The notes beneath the pieces are model-generated. The model saw only the letters and a list, made by a program, of their open reading frames with translations, did no database searches and was not told the origin of the DNA. Positions 41,540-53,099 of a stretch of DNA of 64,000 nt are shown here, piece after piece. Each line of letters begins with the position of its first letter. Position 1 is the first letter of the stretch. The stretch spans positions 14,970,128 through 15,034,127 of the forward strand of contig JASSKH010000005.1 in the NCBI GenBank assembly GCA_031763025.1, in the 5' to 3' direction. Source of the DNA: Macrocystis pyrifera (taxonomy: Eukaryota; Sar; Phaeophyceae; Laminariales; Laminariaceae). A program made the position numbers and the translations under genes.

Positions 41540-43220
41540 ATGCTGCACCCGCATGCGGTCGTTCCGGGGCGCTGGTAGGTCACATTCCTATGACAAACGC
41601 ACCGCCTCGTATCACAGGTTTGCTTCGTTTTTCAGGCCAAAATGAATTGCGTGCAAAGCGCGAGACGTACGTATTAATGGGCGATATTGGAATATGCCGT
41701 GCCGGTGCACCCTATGTTCGTCGCGCGTTGCTGCGCCTGGCGCGATGAGCCTATCCAGGTGCCAACACCGTCGTCGTAGTCGCCGACTTGTCGTACAGTA
41801 TACATGTGGTACTCATGTCCGACTTGCGTGGGATTCGGTAAGATCGTACTGTGATGAAGGACGTTGAACACATTCATTCACAGGGACGTTTCCGGGGGTC
41901 TGTGTGAAAATTCCCCGCCACGCGCCGCGAGAAGAAGACACCCAACGATATTTCCAAGTGTTTTGCCCCGGAAAAGTTCACGCAGTTATAACGGAACCCC
42001 ACTTTGCCGCAACAAATTGCTTGGAACTAACGTTGATCATTTTAGACCTATGTCAATGGAAACGCGAAGTCCAAAAGTTTTCTTTCAAGTATATTGCTTT
42101 TAAAAAAAAGCCAAAAATATCCTCGTATCGCCGCTGTGGGAAAAAAGGGAAAAAAATGTTTGATTTTTTCTCCTTCTTTTTTCTAACGACTGCAGGCGGC
42201 GCGATTTGTTTTCTCTCGTTACAAATTGTCAACACGCTGATAAAAATCAGCTCGTGCGACGATGGACACTCGATCTCGATATAGATTCAGCCCACGGCCA
42301 ACCCGCTTGGTGTCGGGCAAGGCCAACGAGTGTAGATGACGGCATCGAAGATAGAAAGTGAATACATGCTCTAGGGGGCGAGAGCTTGCCGGCGGCGTCC
42401 TGCGGTATCCTCCCAAACCTGAAAAAAAACCCTGTTTTTTGCCATTCGAGACGGATCGAGAAATTTTGTCTTCTGTTTTGTACACACCAGCGGCTAATTG
42501 TTTTTTGTCGTACGCCTGCCCAGCGCCCGTCACACGTCACTGGCCATTGTGTGAACACGGTGACTCAAGGGTGGGTCGGAGCCCCTAACGAGCGCATTCC
42601 GTTCAGAATTCATGACGCAATCGTTGGTTTTGTCGGTCGATGTCTGCCGAGGAGTAGGAGTCTCGCCGCTTCGACCCAAACATCCGCCTGAGTTTTTCTG
42701 AAGCCGACCTTGGCCCAACATCGGCCCCAGATTGCTTTTTTCGAGCTTTTCCAAAAGTTTGGAACTTTTTTTTTTTGTAAACGTACCCATAGGAAGCGTG
42801 TCCTAAACGTTTTGACGAGTATCTTGGAATTCAAACTTTTTATGGGAACTTTGCGTTTCCAATTGGCATAGGTCTTAGCAGCAGAAAAATGAGAGAAAAA
42901 AAGGAGGATTATCGACTGTGTATCGACTCTTTTCTCAGCAGAACCCACGCAAACGAGGCGTTTGCAAATATATATATATGAATGAAGTATCATATGGTAT
43001 ACATCACGTACTACGACCCGCGTCAGGATCGGCTATGTTCTTTTCTTAGGGTTAGGGTAGCGCCAATCTTCTTTGGTCTCGAGCTATATATCATCCACGC
43101 AGGCTACGAATACAAAACTACTTCGTGTTTAAATCACCCTCCCCATGGTCTTCGCCGTTTCACCTTAATCGATACTCTTATGAAGAGTAACCGGCCACTC
43201 CCCCTCCCGCGCCGACGACA
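41540..43220. other. spacer with unassigned ORFs
   Basis: Open frames 41904-42284 (+, 126 codons), 42219-42533 (-, 104) and 42610-42993 (-, 127) have mixed composition but no domain I recognise and no splice signals that chain them. Treat as non-coding unless transcribed. Confidence 0.3.
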
Positions 43221-43223
43221 GTG

Positions 43224-43372
43224 ATGACAGAGGCAAAAGCAAGTGGGGGAGGCGACGCCGACAACGGACGGCGCTTCACCAAACAGAGCAAGACCGCTGC
43301 GATGCCCCGGCCGGAGCTCCGGCGATTGAGGGGACTCGCGGACAAGAGCCGAGGAGGAACAGGGGGGCGGGG
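43224..43372 (+). CDS. candidate first exon of an unknown gene
   Basis: ATG, then MTEAKASGGGDADNGRRFTK, QSKTAAMPRPELRRLRGLAD and KSRGGTGGRG, with a donor GGG|GTGAGC at 43373. Charged, basic, low hydrophobicity; nuclear or RNA-binding character is possible. It lies 310 bases before the candidate terminal exon, but the phases (2 versus 0) do not fit, so an exon is missing or the two are unrelated. Confidence 0.35.
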
Positions 43373-43683
43373 GTGAGCGCTCATCCCTAAACAAAAATGT
43401 TCTGACAGCAGTTGGCACCGTTGTTGGCGTCGGGGCAATGTTGATACACACCATACAGTAGGCTCAGTAGGCTACTGGCAGGCTCTGTAGGCTACTGGCA
43501 GCGTATATAGAAGGGAAGTAAAAAAAATACTGCGATGGTACCAAAAGATGCTTAGTCATCGTATGCCAGCGGTAATGCCGTGCCGCTGGCACGAGACCGG
43601 GACTGCACACAGCAGGTGTATGTGGGCACAAGTGGAACGGCGGCTGCTCGTAACCACCCGCCTATACCTGCTTGCTCTGTTAG

Positions 43684-43794
43684 AAATCTATCGTGAAAAG
43701 CGCCGTGCTCGTTGGGGTTGTCAAGATCCGGAAGCACGATGACTACGCCAACGAGTACCAGGTACACGAGTTTGAGGAAGGCCTGAACAAGTAA
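43684..43794 (+). CDS. candidate terminal exon of an unknown gene
   Basis: Acceptor CTTGCTCTGTTAG|AAA, then 36 codons and TAA: KSIVKSAVLVGVVKIRKHDD, YANEYQVHEFEEGLNK. The in-frame TAG formed by the acceptor itself shows the exon must start here. Composition is strongly protein-like. Family not recognised. Confidence 0.5.
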   Translation, partial: KSIVKSAVLVGVVKIRKHDDYANEYQVHEFEEGLNK

Positions 43795-44186
43795 ATGGAG
43801 CTGAGAACATGTCGGAGGAAATAGCTAACCTCTCCAGTCACAGCGAAAACGTTCAGACCCCATAGTACCCCTCCCCGGCCACCGGCGCCCCCCCCCATAT
43901 ATTGCACCTCTAGACCCTAGACCTGCCTGTTGCCCCTCCTGTGCGCTACTATGCGTAGAACCGGCTCGCTACCCCCCCCGTACAGCGTTGGTGTTTCTCG
44001 GCCAAAGCCGAACCAGAAATGCGTGCTGAAGCAGATCACCACGGTTAAACCTTTCACAAGGCTGGCATCAATTTTCGGGGACGGACCACTTGGAATTAGA
44101 GCAGAGTCAGATTTGGTTTTTTTTTTTCAAGGCGGACGCGTTCTGCGATAAAGGTAGCACATTCCCGCCAAGTTGTTTTCTGAATG

Positions 44187-44296
44187 ACGGGGCTCCTTAA
44201 CCTTTTTAGTACCGCAGTCCCGTTTTGGGGACAAATCACTTGGAATTAAACTGGTTTGTCCCCAAATCGGGACTGCGGTACTATAGGGGTTAACCC
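44187..44296. mobile_element. palindromic mini-element P, best copy
   Basis: TTAACCTTTTTAGTACCGCA, GTCCCGTTTTGGGGACAAA on the left and TTTGTCCCCAAATCGGGACT, GCGGTACTATAGGGGTTAA on the right, 110 bases, with CACTTGGAATTAAACTGG in the centre. The central motif also occurs alone at 22085, 24215 and 44090. A short non-autonomous inverted-repeat element is likely. Confidence 0.7.
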
Positions 44297-44404
44297 AAAA
44301 TCGTCGGAATGCCAATCTTGCTCCGAAAAATGACGTTTTCGTGTACTTGGGTCATGGGGTTATTCATCGGGTTGCAATTTGATTTTTGCTGAAATCAGTT
44401 TTCG

Positions 44405-44455
44405 GGTGAGGTGTGGAGCTCCTTAAGGTCAAGTGAGGAGCCTCAGAAAAATAAG
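44405..44455. repeat. dispersed GAGCTCCT/AGGAGCCTC repeat, copy 3
   Basis: GGTGTGGAGCTCCTTAAGGT, CAAGTGAGGAGCCTCAGAAA. Copy 4 lies at 48516-48560 (GCTATGGAGCTCCTCGTGTG, AGAGGAGACCCCA). Confidence 0.55.
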
Positions 44456-44459
44456 GGTG

Positions 44460-45553
44460 AACCTCTATCGTAGAACGCCTCCGCGGAGACATGCAAACCT
44501 GTGCACTGGAATAGAAGGGTCAAGGACCAGCAGGAGGTTCGTAGGGGAACCTGCTGTAGGGTGACGAAGCTCCGGGCACGGTGCGGATGCGACCTCTCTC
44601 GCGGGGTTGCGCGGGGATCGTGCAACGGTAAGCGCCGTTGAACTTATGAGCGTGAACACTTATCACCGACAGGACTTCTCAGCCGTGACGACTCTCAAAC
44701 TACCCAATTATCCCGAATACCCTTGGATCCGATGTCTATTTTACTACTTCGTGTAGCATTACGCACTGTTACTGCTCGGTTGTCGTCCGGCCTTTATGTG
44801 CAGCATGAACGAGCGTTAACCTTGATCACTAATGAGAAGCTCCCCGAAATAAACTAAATCAAGGGACACCAGACACAACTAAAATGAAGCCATACATACG
44901 CACGAGATCTTACTCCCTTCTGTGCGTGCCTGCTTTCCTGCTTACTAGTCTCTATAGCACCTACTCCGACCGCATTCGTGAATAATGGGATCGTGAATGT
45001 ATTAGGCTTGCAGTAGCTCACATTTTTTTCTCAAAGTCGGTTGTCGGGTGATATACTACTTGTAGCAGTAAACAGTTCCTCGATCGAGGACGCTCACGAA
45101 AATTAAGGAAAATCGACCCGTACCGTTGCCCGCGTCCGGCGTCGCTCTTACGCTCTGCCTTCACACCTAGCATATATCAGCACATAGCACGGTATACACA
45201 AATGATAGCTGCTGTGACTGACTACAAAGCGTTGAAGAAAAATGCGTAGCGTGGCGGTTCTCGAAAGCGAACGATATTTTTTTGTACGGTTTCCGGTGCA
45301 AGGGCGTCTTGTAAGAAGCTGCCGCTTCGGCATGGCGTCTCTCGCCTGATTATTACCTATCAATGTTAACCTTTGGTTCTTGGTGCTTAACTTTCGACAC
45401 CCGCCCGGAAATTCGCCGGGTGATGCTCGCCAAGGGTATTTTTCAAGGTGGCCGAGAATTTTGGAGTTAAAACGCTAAGGGCCACCCGTAGCCGGTCAGA
45501 GGTTACGTCTGGAGATGTATTTTAGTGTTCAACGTTGAAGCTCGTGTTGCACG
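44460..45553. other. spacer, no gene recognised
   Basis: No frames above 75 codons, no splice-linked coding sequence, no repeats identified. Confidence 0.4.
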
Positions 45554-45664
45554 TTGTCGGATGGCCATAGTCAACAGGAACAAATATTGAGAGTAAAAAT
45601 AGGTGAATATGTAGGTTTGTTGTGTGTACCGTAGGTCCTGTTTACTATGGCCCCCCGTAATAAT
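45554..45664. mobile_element. MITE-A copy 18
   Basis: Left end decayed (TCGGATGGCCATAGTCAACA), right end ACTATGGCCCCCCGTAATA intact. Confidence 0.8.
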
Positions 45665-46344
45665 ATTCACAAAATGCTTCCTGCTTGTTTCGAGGCTTCT
45701 TCGTCCTTTTTTCGTGATTGGCACTTACTGTGTACATCGTCAGGTGGAAAATTTAATAAGACTATAAGACAACTTCTAATTAATGTAAGTTAAGTGTAGG
45801 CAAGCAAGATGTGGCCCTGGGATTTCCAATGTCAATATTGTGACCGGCCGTTTCGTTGGGTCGCGCTCAACTCATGACATTTCAATGGCGTCCTGGGCGC
45901 GCTGGGCTACGATTCCCGACCTGCCGCGCTATGTACGCTTTTTTTTGCTCTCCTCCATCGTTTTGATTTGATGGGCGTTTCTACGACGAGGTCTTTCCAC
46001 CGAGTACGTGCTGACCCGGCCGAATGCCCCTTTATCACAACCGCACCGCGCTGCATCGTCCCGTGTCGTCGGGTCGCGAAAGGGAGACATCCGCATCGCG
46101 CTGCGTTGCATAGCAGTTTTTTTTTTTCAAGAAGTGTACAAGAACACCGTATGATTCCCAAAACTAGCACCTGCACCGCACCAGACCGAACGTTACCGCA
46201 CCGCACGCGCCGCACCGCACCGTCGCACTATAAAGTGTACAGTTTCGCACCATATCCTACCGTCGGACACGCCGTTGAAGAGGCCTTTCCTACTGCCGAG
46301 ATGAATCTGAGCCGCGCATCTTAGGGCACGAACGTGCAAAGCAT
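45665..46344. other. spacer, CCGCACC words
   Basis: Unassigned frames only. A short cluster of CCGCACCG words at 46185-46225 is a small outlier of the array at 53.9 kb. Confidence 0.35.
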
Positions 46345-46455
46345 ACTACCACGGGGGACCATAGTAAATAGGACCAAATATTGACTAGCAAAAATAGCGA
46401 AGTATACAGGTTTTTGTGTGTACCGTAGGTACTATTTTATATGGTCCCCCGTAAT
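46345..46455. mobile_element. MITE-A copy 19
   Basis: Left end CTACCACGGGGGACCATAGT, right end ATATGGTCCCCCGTAATA; both TA flanks readable. Confidence 0.85.
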
Positions 46456-47241
46456 ACGTAAGTGTCACGAACAACCCCGACCTTTTTGCCGGAAGAACCC
46501 CGACCTTTTTCACGGTCGACGCGGTCGAGTTCGGTCGGAACCTTGAGGCCGGATTCTACTCGTGGGCCACTGAAGTCCCTGGAGCTCGAAGAGCGTAAAA
46601 TTCGTGTACATTGGGTTTTGGTGCCCCCCATCCAAAGCGAAAGCGTCCCTGTCCCTCTTTTAGCCTCCTTGACCTCTCTGGCGGTTTTTAGCGCTGTCTA
46701 TCTTCCCCACCTGCATTCGCTACTGTGACTGATCTGCCTTGCGTGGAAAAGCGCGTTATCGTGGCCCGTTTGCCTTCACAGCGATGGCGTTTTCTCGCTC
46801 GCAAACATAACCACGAGCGTTGCGCCGAAGAGGAATAACGCGGTTTTAACTCCGTCGCGAAACACAGAAACCCACGTTTGGGGGAACCAATAACTTGGAA
46901 CTAAAGTCATATAATGGAGCGGAGTTGTGTGTAGCTTGTGTTCAGTGAATAGAAGGAATCAGAGCCGGTCGGACGGACGCGGCCGTTCTTCGGCCAGGTT
47001 CGAACATTGGGTTTTATTCAAATTTCAAAATTTCCAAAAATTACCGCCAAAGACTGCCGGTAAAAAGGAAACAAGGTCTTGAAAGAAAAGTTCGAAATTT
47101 GGAAAAGTCGGGGAAAAAAAAAACGAGGTTTCGGGTAGGATGCTCATTCGATTTCCCTCGCGAGGTTGCGCGTTGTTGTTGTCACTAGCTGCTGTAGCCT
47201 GTGCTGTTTGTTTGCTGGGTTGCCGTTACCTCCCCTCCCCC
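46456..47241. other. spacer, possible signal-peptide ORF
   Basis: At 47140 (+) an ATG opens MLIRFPSRGCALLLSLAAVA-CAVCLLGCRYL, a signal-peptide-like start, but the frame runs straight into R element R9 with no donor in between. It could be a first exon disrupted by R9 or chance. Nothing else recognised. Confidence 0.3.
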
Positions 47242-47322
47242 CGACGTGCTCCGTCCCGGCATTGTAGGGATGCGAGGGTCTACGGTCATACGACTGCGGC
47301 CATGCATGACATTAATACACCC
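47242..47322 (+). mobile_element. R element, short 3' fragment R9
   Basis: Starts CGACGTGCTCCGTCCCGGCA directly after CCCCTCCCCC and ends GCATGACATTAATACACC plus a C-rich tail. Confidence 0.8.
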
Positions 47323-47618
47323 CACCCCTGTCGCACAAAATGCTGAAAACGATCTACAAGTATGTGGGTTTCTCCGAGTAGGGGTGTTTATTTGCCGTTT
47401 TGCGGAGATGTTGGGCCGTTTTGCGGAGACTGCTGCTATACAGCACCAGGCGTGAAAGTAGGTCTCTGGCATCGCTGGGGTCGCTCGCACGCGAGCGGGC
47501 TGCGTAGACGTTGCATGGGTGTCTTATTCATTGTTCCACGCCCAGATGTCTTCCGACAGAAGCGGCGAGCGGAACCATCATACATGGCAGGCAGTAACTA
47601 TCCCCGGCATGTTTAAAA

Positions 47619-47619
<1 letters not shown>

Positions 47620-47664
<45 letters not shown>

Positions 47665-47691
47665 GGGGGGGGGGGTGGGGGGGGGGGGGGG
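47620..47691. repeat. poly(G) run of about 70 bases
   Basis: G44, T, G11, T, G15. No R or L 3' end is attached to it. Confidence 0.9.
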
Positions 47692-48955
47692 TACTCTTTG
47701 TGAACCAGAAGGCCGCTAGACACCACCACAGGCTCGGCGTGCGCGACATGCTTAATGCAACGGCAACTGTCGTGATGGCGTGTTTTGGCCTGACAATTGC
47801 CGCTCAATGCCGCCATGCCTTTTCGCGGATTGTCCCTTCGACAGCGCCCAATCGGCAACCGAAACTGACGAACAAGAGCATTGTTCAAGATGGCCCAGGA
47901 ATTGCGCGCCGGACGAACGAGAGTCAGGACCGGTAACAGCCGAACAAGCAGGCAAGGAAGGATACGATGCACCTGGTGTTATACTTGGAGCCTTTAAATG
48001 AGCTCTCGACGTTGTGACTACCCTCTGGAGTTTTTGGTGATTAGGATACATATATATATACACTTTACTGCTGCATGGCCTTTTTAGACGTGGCGACCCC
48101 GCTTCTCGCGACGGCAGTACCATGATGGGGGTATGATAACGCCTTCTAGGCGATAAACATATTGTTGGCGGCTGGACCCACCTTCAACTATGGAACTGCC
48201 CGATGCCGTTGGGACCTTACATGTGTTTCCCTGTACCTTTTCGGTATTCAATACATAATGGCCGGCCATGGGGTTTCACACCGGGTTTATTTGCCTTTTT
48301 TTCGCTCAATCAAAAGACAGTTTTTTTGGGAAAAAAGGTACTCATCCCACGGTGAAGGGTTGTACGTTTTTTACTTCGACATAGTCTGACCGGTTGAGGC
48401 CCTCAAGCGAACACACGATTATGGTGATGGTTTTCCTAGCGGATTCGGTTTAGGACAAGCCCATGGAAGCCTTGGTTGGGTCGCGTGAACAAGCGTCTTC
48501 CGAGTCGTGTCTGGAGTGGCGCTATGGAGCTCCTCGTGTGAGAGGAGACCCCAAAAACATAAGGCACCGCCCCTAGATGAGCATTGCTCCAACGTAAAGA
48601 AGCCACCCCTACCGTAGCACACGTGAAACGTTTTTTGCTTTTTTTATTACATCTCCTCCACCGTTTTTCTACTCTTGGTCGGCATTTTTTATGTGGCGTG
48701 TGTTCCCTCCGTCCCCAGCGCACCGTCCCGAACTTAAACGCGATCGAACATAAAGTCGTATCGCAGCGCATTTTACTGTTGCGGAAACAAAGAAAAACAT
48801 GGTACGATACCGAAAACATTTGTACATCTTCACCGCGCCCGCCCTGCGCCGCATGCTTTGTCGTTTAAAGAAATCCGCACCGTACCGCACCGTAGGTATT
48901 CACTCCGCTGAGAAAGCGCCTGCCACGATTTGAGTAGGTCTGAGGGTAGGGGCGC
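47692..48955. other. spacer, no gene recognised
   Basis: The frame 47780-48001 (+, 73 codons, with FADCPFDSAQSATETDEQ) is mildly protein-like but unsupported. It contains copy 4 of the GAGCTCCT repeat at 48516 and CCGCACC words at 48880-48895. Confidence 0.35.
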
Positions 48956-49465
48956 GGGGCGTATTCTTTTTCATGCATGGCTGTAGTCGCATGGCCATGA
49001 ACCCTCGCATCCCCACAATGCCGGGACGGAGCACGTCGGGTTTTCACTGACCAGGCAGGCATTGGCTGCACCAAGCGCGAAGCGCCGTGAGGTGTTGGCC
49101 GAGCCGCGTGAAGGGTGAGCTGCATCCTACTAAGAACCGCTTTTGAGGGGGACTTTGTTGCATATGGATGACAGCGTCAATGGATTGATTAATTTCCTGG
49201 TGAAGCCACTTCCAGAGACAGCAAATGAGATTACTATGTAACCGCCTCGTGGGTGCCTTACAATATACACACTACGCGATACGATCATCCCCCTTGTGCG
49301 GAGTTAAGGATCTCCCAAACGATCTAACTCGACAACCACCCGTGGTGACCGCCAAAAAAAAGAAAGGTACCCTGGCTGTCTAGCTCACGCAGTGAGAGGC
49401 GTGATTTACAGCGTCGGCGCCAACCGATGCCAACCCAACCTATATGCACTAGATGTAAAATAAAG
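48956..49465 (-). mobile_element. R element, full-length copy R10
   Basis: In - sense it is preceded by 17 C (G run 49466-49482) and runs from AGGTTGGGTTGGCATCGGTT to CATGCATGAAAAAGAATACG. The 3' tail has decayed to CGCCCCGCGCCCC. Confidence 0.8.
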
Positions 49466-50150
49466 GGGGGGGGGGGGGGGGGTAGGGGAGGGGAGGGGGG
49501 GTACTGAATTTCGCCGCCGCGCCCGGTACCATACAGTCGAACCGTGCATATCGTGTGAAATGTCGCGACCCGCACGACTTGGGCGCACAAACGCTGTAAA
49601 CACTCTCAGTATCGACACACCCATTTCGTCGAATTCACAGATGACGCGAAGGCCCCGGATTCCATGCACGGTTCTCGGTGCAGGGTGAACTGCAACCGAC
49701 CAGCAGTACTCGCCCCGGTCATTGAGGTGTACAGGAGGCACCGTGGCAGCGCCGCGCAAACCGTGTCGCCATCCATTTATATTTATTTTTCATTGGCGAC
49801 AGAAAAGAGGGTATTCACCCTTTTCGAGCGCGTGTGAAGAGACCGCAACAACCGACGAAAACAAATAAATGCGATGTTGAGCAAAGGCATCTGTGAAAGG
49901 TCGCTGTGCAGCAGTACAAGTACGCCCATGCTTCCGCGCGTGTCGCGCGGTTCCAAACGCTGCCTTTACCCGGAGAATTACCCACCCGCAGCTTCGTGCG
50001 ACCGGTTGTTTTTTTTAATATTTGTTTTTGGTGTCATTTGTTTCGCTTTGAAGCACGAAAAGGATTAACAGTAGTTTTCAATTGTTCACGCCACCCTATA
50101 TCCCCTTGCCGGCGGTAACTTACCACTCACGAGTACATCCACATGCGCAG
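49466..50150. other. spacer with unassigned ORFs
   Basis: The - strand frame at about 49500-49759 (VPPVHLNDRGEYCWSVAVHP, VICEFDEMGVSILRVF) has a protein-like composition; + frames at 49874-50118 (QQYKYAHASARVARFQTLPL) may precede the exon at 50151. No splice chain could be confirmed. Confidence 0.3.
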
Positions 50151-50297
50151 TGGAGAGCGAATGCGGTGGGGTTGTTCGCGATTGCAACCTGGTTATATGG
50201 AGTGCTGTGTTGCACTGCTCTGAACGTTCCGTCATCTGATGGCGAAAGCGAGAGCACCGAGAACCGTAAGATTTCCGACCTCCCGAGCACGGTTTAG
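50151..50297 (+). CDS. candidate terminal exon, single-pass membrane protein
   Basis: Acceptor CACATGCGCAG|TGG, 48 codons, TAG. WRANAVGLFAIATWLYGVLC-CTALNV is a membrane helix, followed by PSSDGESESTENRKISDLPS-TV, an acidic-polar tail. Looks like the C-terminal end of a membrane protein; family unknown. Confidence 0.45.
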   Translation, partial: WRANAVGLFAIATWLYGVLCCTALNVPSSDGESESTENRKISDLPSTV

Positions 50298-51690
50298 CCA
50301 CGCGGGAAACCAAGAAAAAAAAACGTGGTAATCTGAACCGCAAGCCGTCGACCATACATAGCGTGACAAACAACTTTCTAGAAATACAGTTGCCCCATAT
50401 CACACGGTGACAGTAATAAAAAAAACAAGGATCCATATCTCACGGTACGGTTCTACAACGTAATATGCACCAGGTAAACCGCATCGCACTGCATCCTACC
50501 TCCCCGCGGCGCACCGCACCGTACGATTTAGTTTGAGGTATGACACCAGTAAGTCGGTGCGCTTCTACATCGCGACAAGTCTTGGTATGGAGATTTTTTT
50601 TAAGGCGATTGTGGTTCGATAGGGTTCTCCGAACAACGGTAGACCTTGTCAGTTGAGGGTACTCTGCGATGAACGGTACCTGGCATGCTGGTTTACCTTT
50701 GGGTTGGGGTCCAACACTAGCGTAGTACTCCTGCTAGAATGATGCCATTACATCGCACGTGCTGTCCCTCCTTTTCATCGTCGGCAAGTATCGAACACGC
50801 GTGACTTCACCGAGCGATGAACTCGCAGCCTTTTCAGGTTGGTGATGTAGATATGGCTACGTGCTTCTACTACTGCTGTAAGTAAAAAACCGTCCCTACC
50901 GCGCGCCCTGGATAATCAAACTTTTGCCCGACCCGTGCTTGCTGTTGACTGTGCGAAAGATGAACACGGCGGTGCACGTAAGGCCCGAACAACACGGAGC
51001 TACGAGGAAAGAGGGCGGTTTCACCCCGCCCGCCCAGCCTCATGTAAGGTCGACCCCCCGTTTCCTATTTGTGGGCTTTGGTTTAGCTGATACAAGTCGA
51101 GTAGAGCGATCATCCGCGCGCCAATCTTAGAACAGTGAGAGTCCATGCTTACTGTAAAGATCGTGCTAAACCAGACAATCACGACCACGAAGAGCCATGG
51201 CCAGCGGCTCGACAGGAACCAGACGATCCCAATGGCACGACAAGTCGCTCATCGAATATCTTTGCTCATAACTCTCTCTCTCATTGCTCCTCACACCGCG
51301 ATCACTCAAGGCTTCCTAAACCGCCGCCAGTCATCACGCGCTAACACCTTGCTTCTGACTGGCCGAAGGCCTGGACGATATCCCTGTAGATCTAAGGCAG
51401 TGCGCAGACCAGTGGGAGAATCACCCTCCCGTGTTTCGTGTGTTCTACGCACCCAGTGCCAACTTCCGGTTGTCAATAATAGGAAAACTATTGACATCCG
51501 GAACGGACGTGGCAGGGCCTCGGGAGGACGGCGCGCAGCGCATGAACAGACGCAACCGTGCGTACAGTCCTACAAACAGTCTTCGTACATTGGGATGAAC
51601 GCTTCCGGCGGCACTGACGTCTGCTGCGGCTATGGTTGTTGACAACACGGATGCATGATAGAACGACGAGGAGCACACAGAGCACTTACG
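50298..51690. other. spacer, no gene recognised
   Basis: The longest frame is 51145-51642 (+, 165 codons), without recognisable domains or a compact composition, overlapped on the - strand by frames of equal length. I see no basis for a gene call. Confidence 0.35.
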
Positions 51691-53045
51691 CGCGGCTAGG
51701 GCTGAGTCCCAGGTGGGGACTGAACGTGGACACGGGTGGGGCTTGGGCTGGGACTATTCGGCGGGGCTAGTATTTTGGGCAGAAGCTAAGTATATTTGGG
51801 GGATGTGATTGGGGTGGTGTTTGTGGCTGTGGTTGTGGTCAGCACCGGGGTTGTGACTGGTGCTGCCCGCGTTGACCCGGGTGGCCCTTGGGGTGTGGAG
51901 GTGGCTGAGGCTGTGGCTCCACCGGGGTCAGGTAGTTGTTTGGAGGTACGAGTGAGACTGGAGCTCGGGCTGAGCTGAGCTTGACTGTGTTTGGGGCTTG
52001 ACTGTGTTTGGGGCGGACGCTGTGGCTGTGGCTGGAGATCTGTCTCTGGCTAGAGTCGCGGCCTGGGCTTGACCTGTGGTTGAAACTAGAGCCCAGTATT
52101 GGACTGATATAGGACTTTGGTTGTGGCTGAAGCGGAGGTCTAGAGCGACGGGCGGGGGTAGATGTCGGGGGCAGAGCTGAATTATTGGGGGGAGCTAGGA
52201 CTCGGGTTTGGGTTGCGGGTTGGGATATCACTATTGTGGTTGCTGGGGCTGGGGCTGGGGCCGAATACGGAACTGGGGCTGGAACTAGGGGTAGAGCTGG
52301 GTCTTCGTCTGCGGCTCCGGAAATGGCTGGGGCTTGGGTTGGGCACCGATCTGAGGCTCGAGCTTGAGGTCTGGCTTGGGGCTGGAGGACGGGCAGGGCT
52401 GAGACTGCCAGTGCCAGAGACCGGGCCTTGACTGAGGCTGCTGCTGTGGCTCAGGCCGGAATCCGACCTAACGTTGGGATCGCGGCTTGAGCTGGAGTGA
52501 GGCTCGAAATGTGGCTGTGGCTGATGCTTTAGGTCGGACCGGGACCAGGGCTGCTGCGGGGGCTAGGGCTAGGGAGGTAGTGCGAGCTGCGGCTGGGGTG
52601 AAGCTGAGGCTGGAGCTGGGGGTAGGGTTGGAGATTTTGATGTGACGCCCGTTGGGGGCGGACCCAGGGTGGCGACCGAGGCTCGGTAGTTGGCTGTCGT
52701 GGGGGTTAGGCTTTGCTTGGGGCTGGGTATAAAGCTAGAACGAGGGCCCGGGATGGGGATGGGACTGGGCTCATGACTGGGTTGGGGCTTTGGCACTGAC
52801 TGCGGCTGTGGCTGTGGATAGGAGGAGAACCGGGGTTGCAGCTGCGGCTGCATTTGGGACAAAGGCTGAGCTGGGGCTGGGACTGGGGCTGGTTCCAGGG
52901 ATGTGACTGGGGCTCGGGATTGAACTGCGATTGGACTTGGGCTGTAGCTAGCGATAACTGCACAGCTGGATCTGAGACTCAAGGTGAGACTGGGGCGTGA
53001 CCTGAGTATGGCGTGGGGTAAGTGGTTGTGGGTGTGCTGTGGGTT
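51691..53045 (+). repeat. degenerate hexamer array (GGGGCT/GTGGCT)
   Basis: About 1.35 kb of six-base words of the kind GGGGCT, GTGGCT and GGGACT, G-rich on the + strand. The six-base period keeps all frames repetitive (GLGLGL, PQPQPQ, SQSQPQ), which explains long false ORFs. Confidence 0.9.
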
Positions 53046-53099
53046 TGGTTTGGACAGCGATGCACATTGTATGACTTTGATACGGATATTATTGCTCTC

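Noticed and set aside
51796-52982. Proline/glutamine-rich and glycine-rich ORFs
   Set aside because: Hexamer array; openness is a composition effect on both strands.
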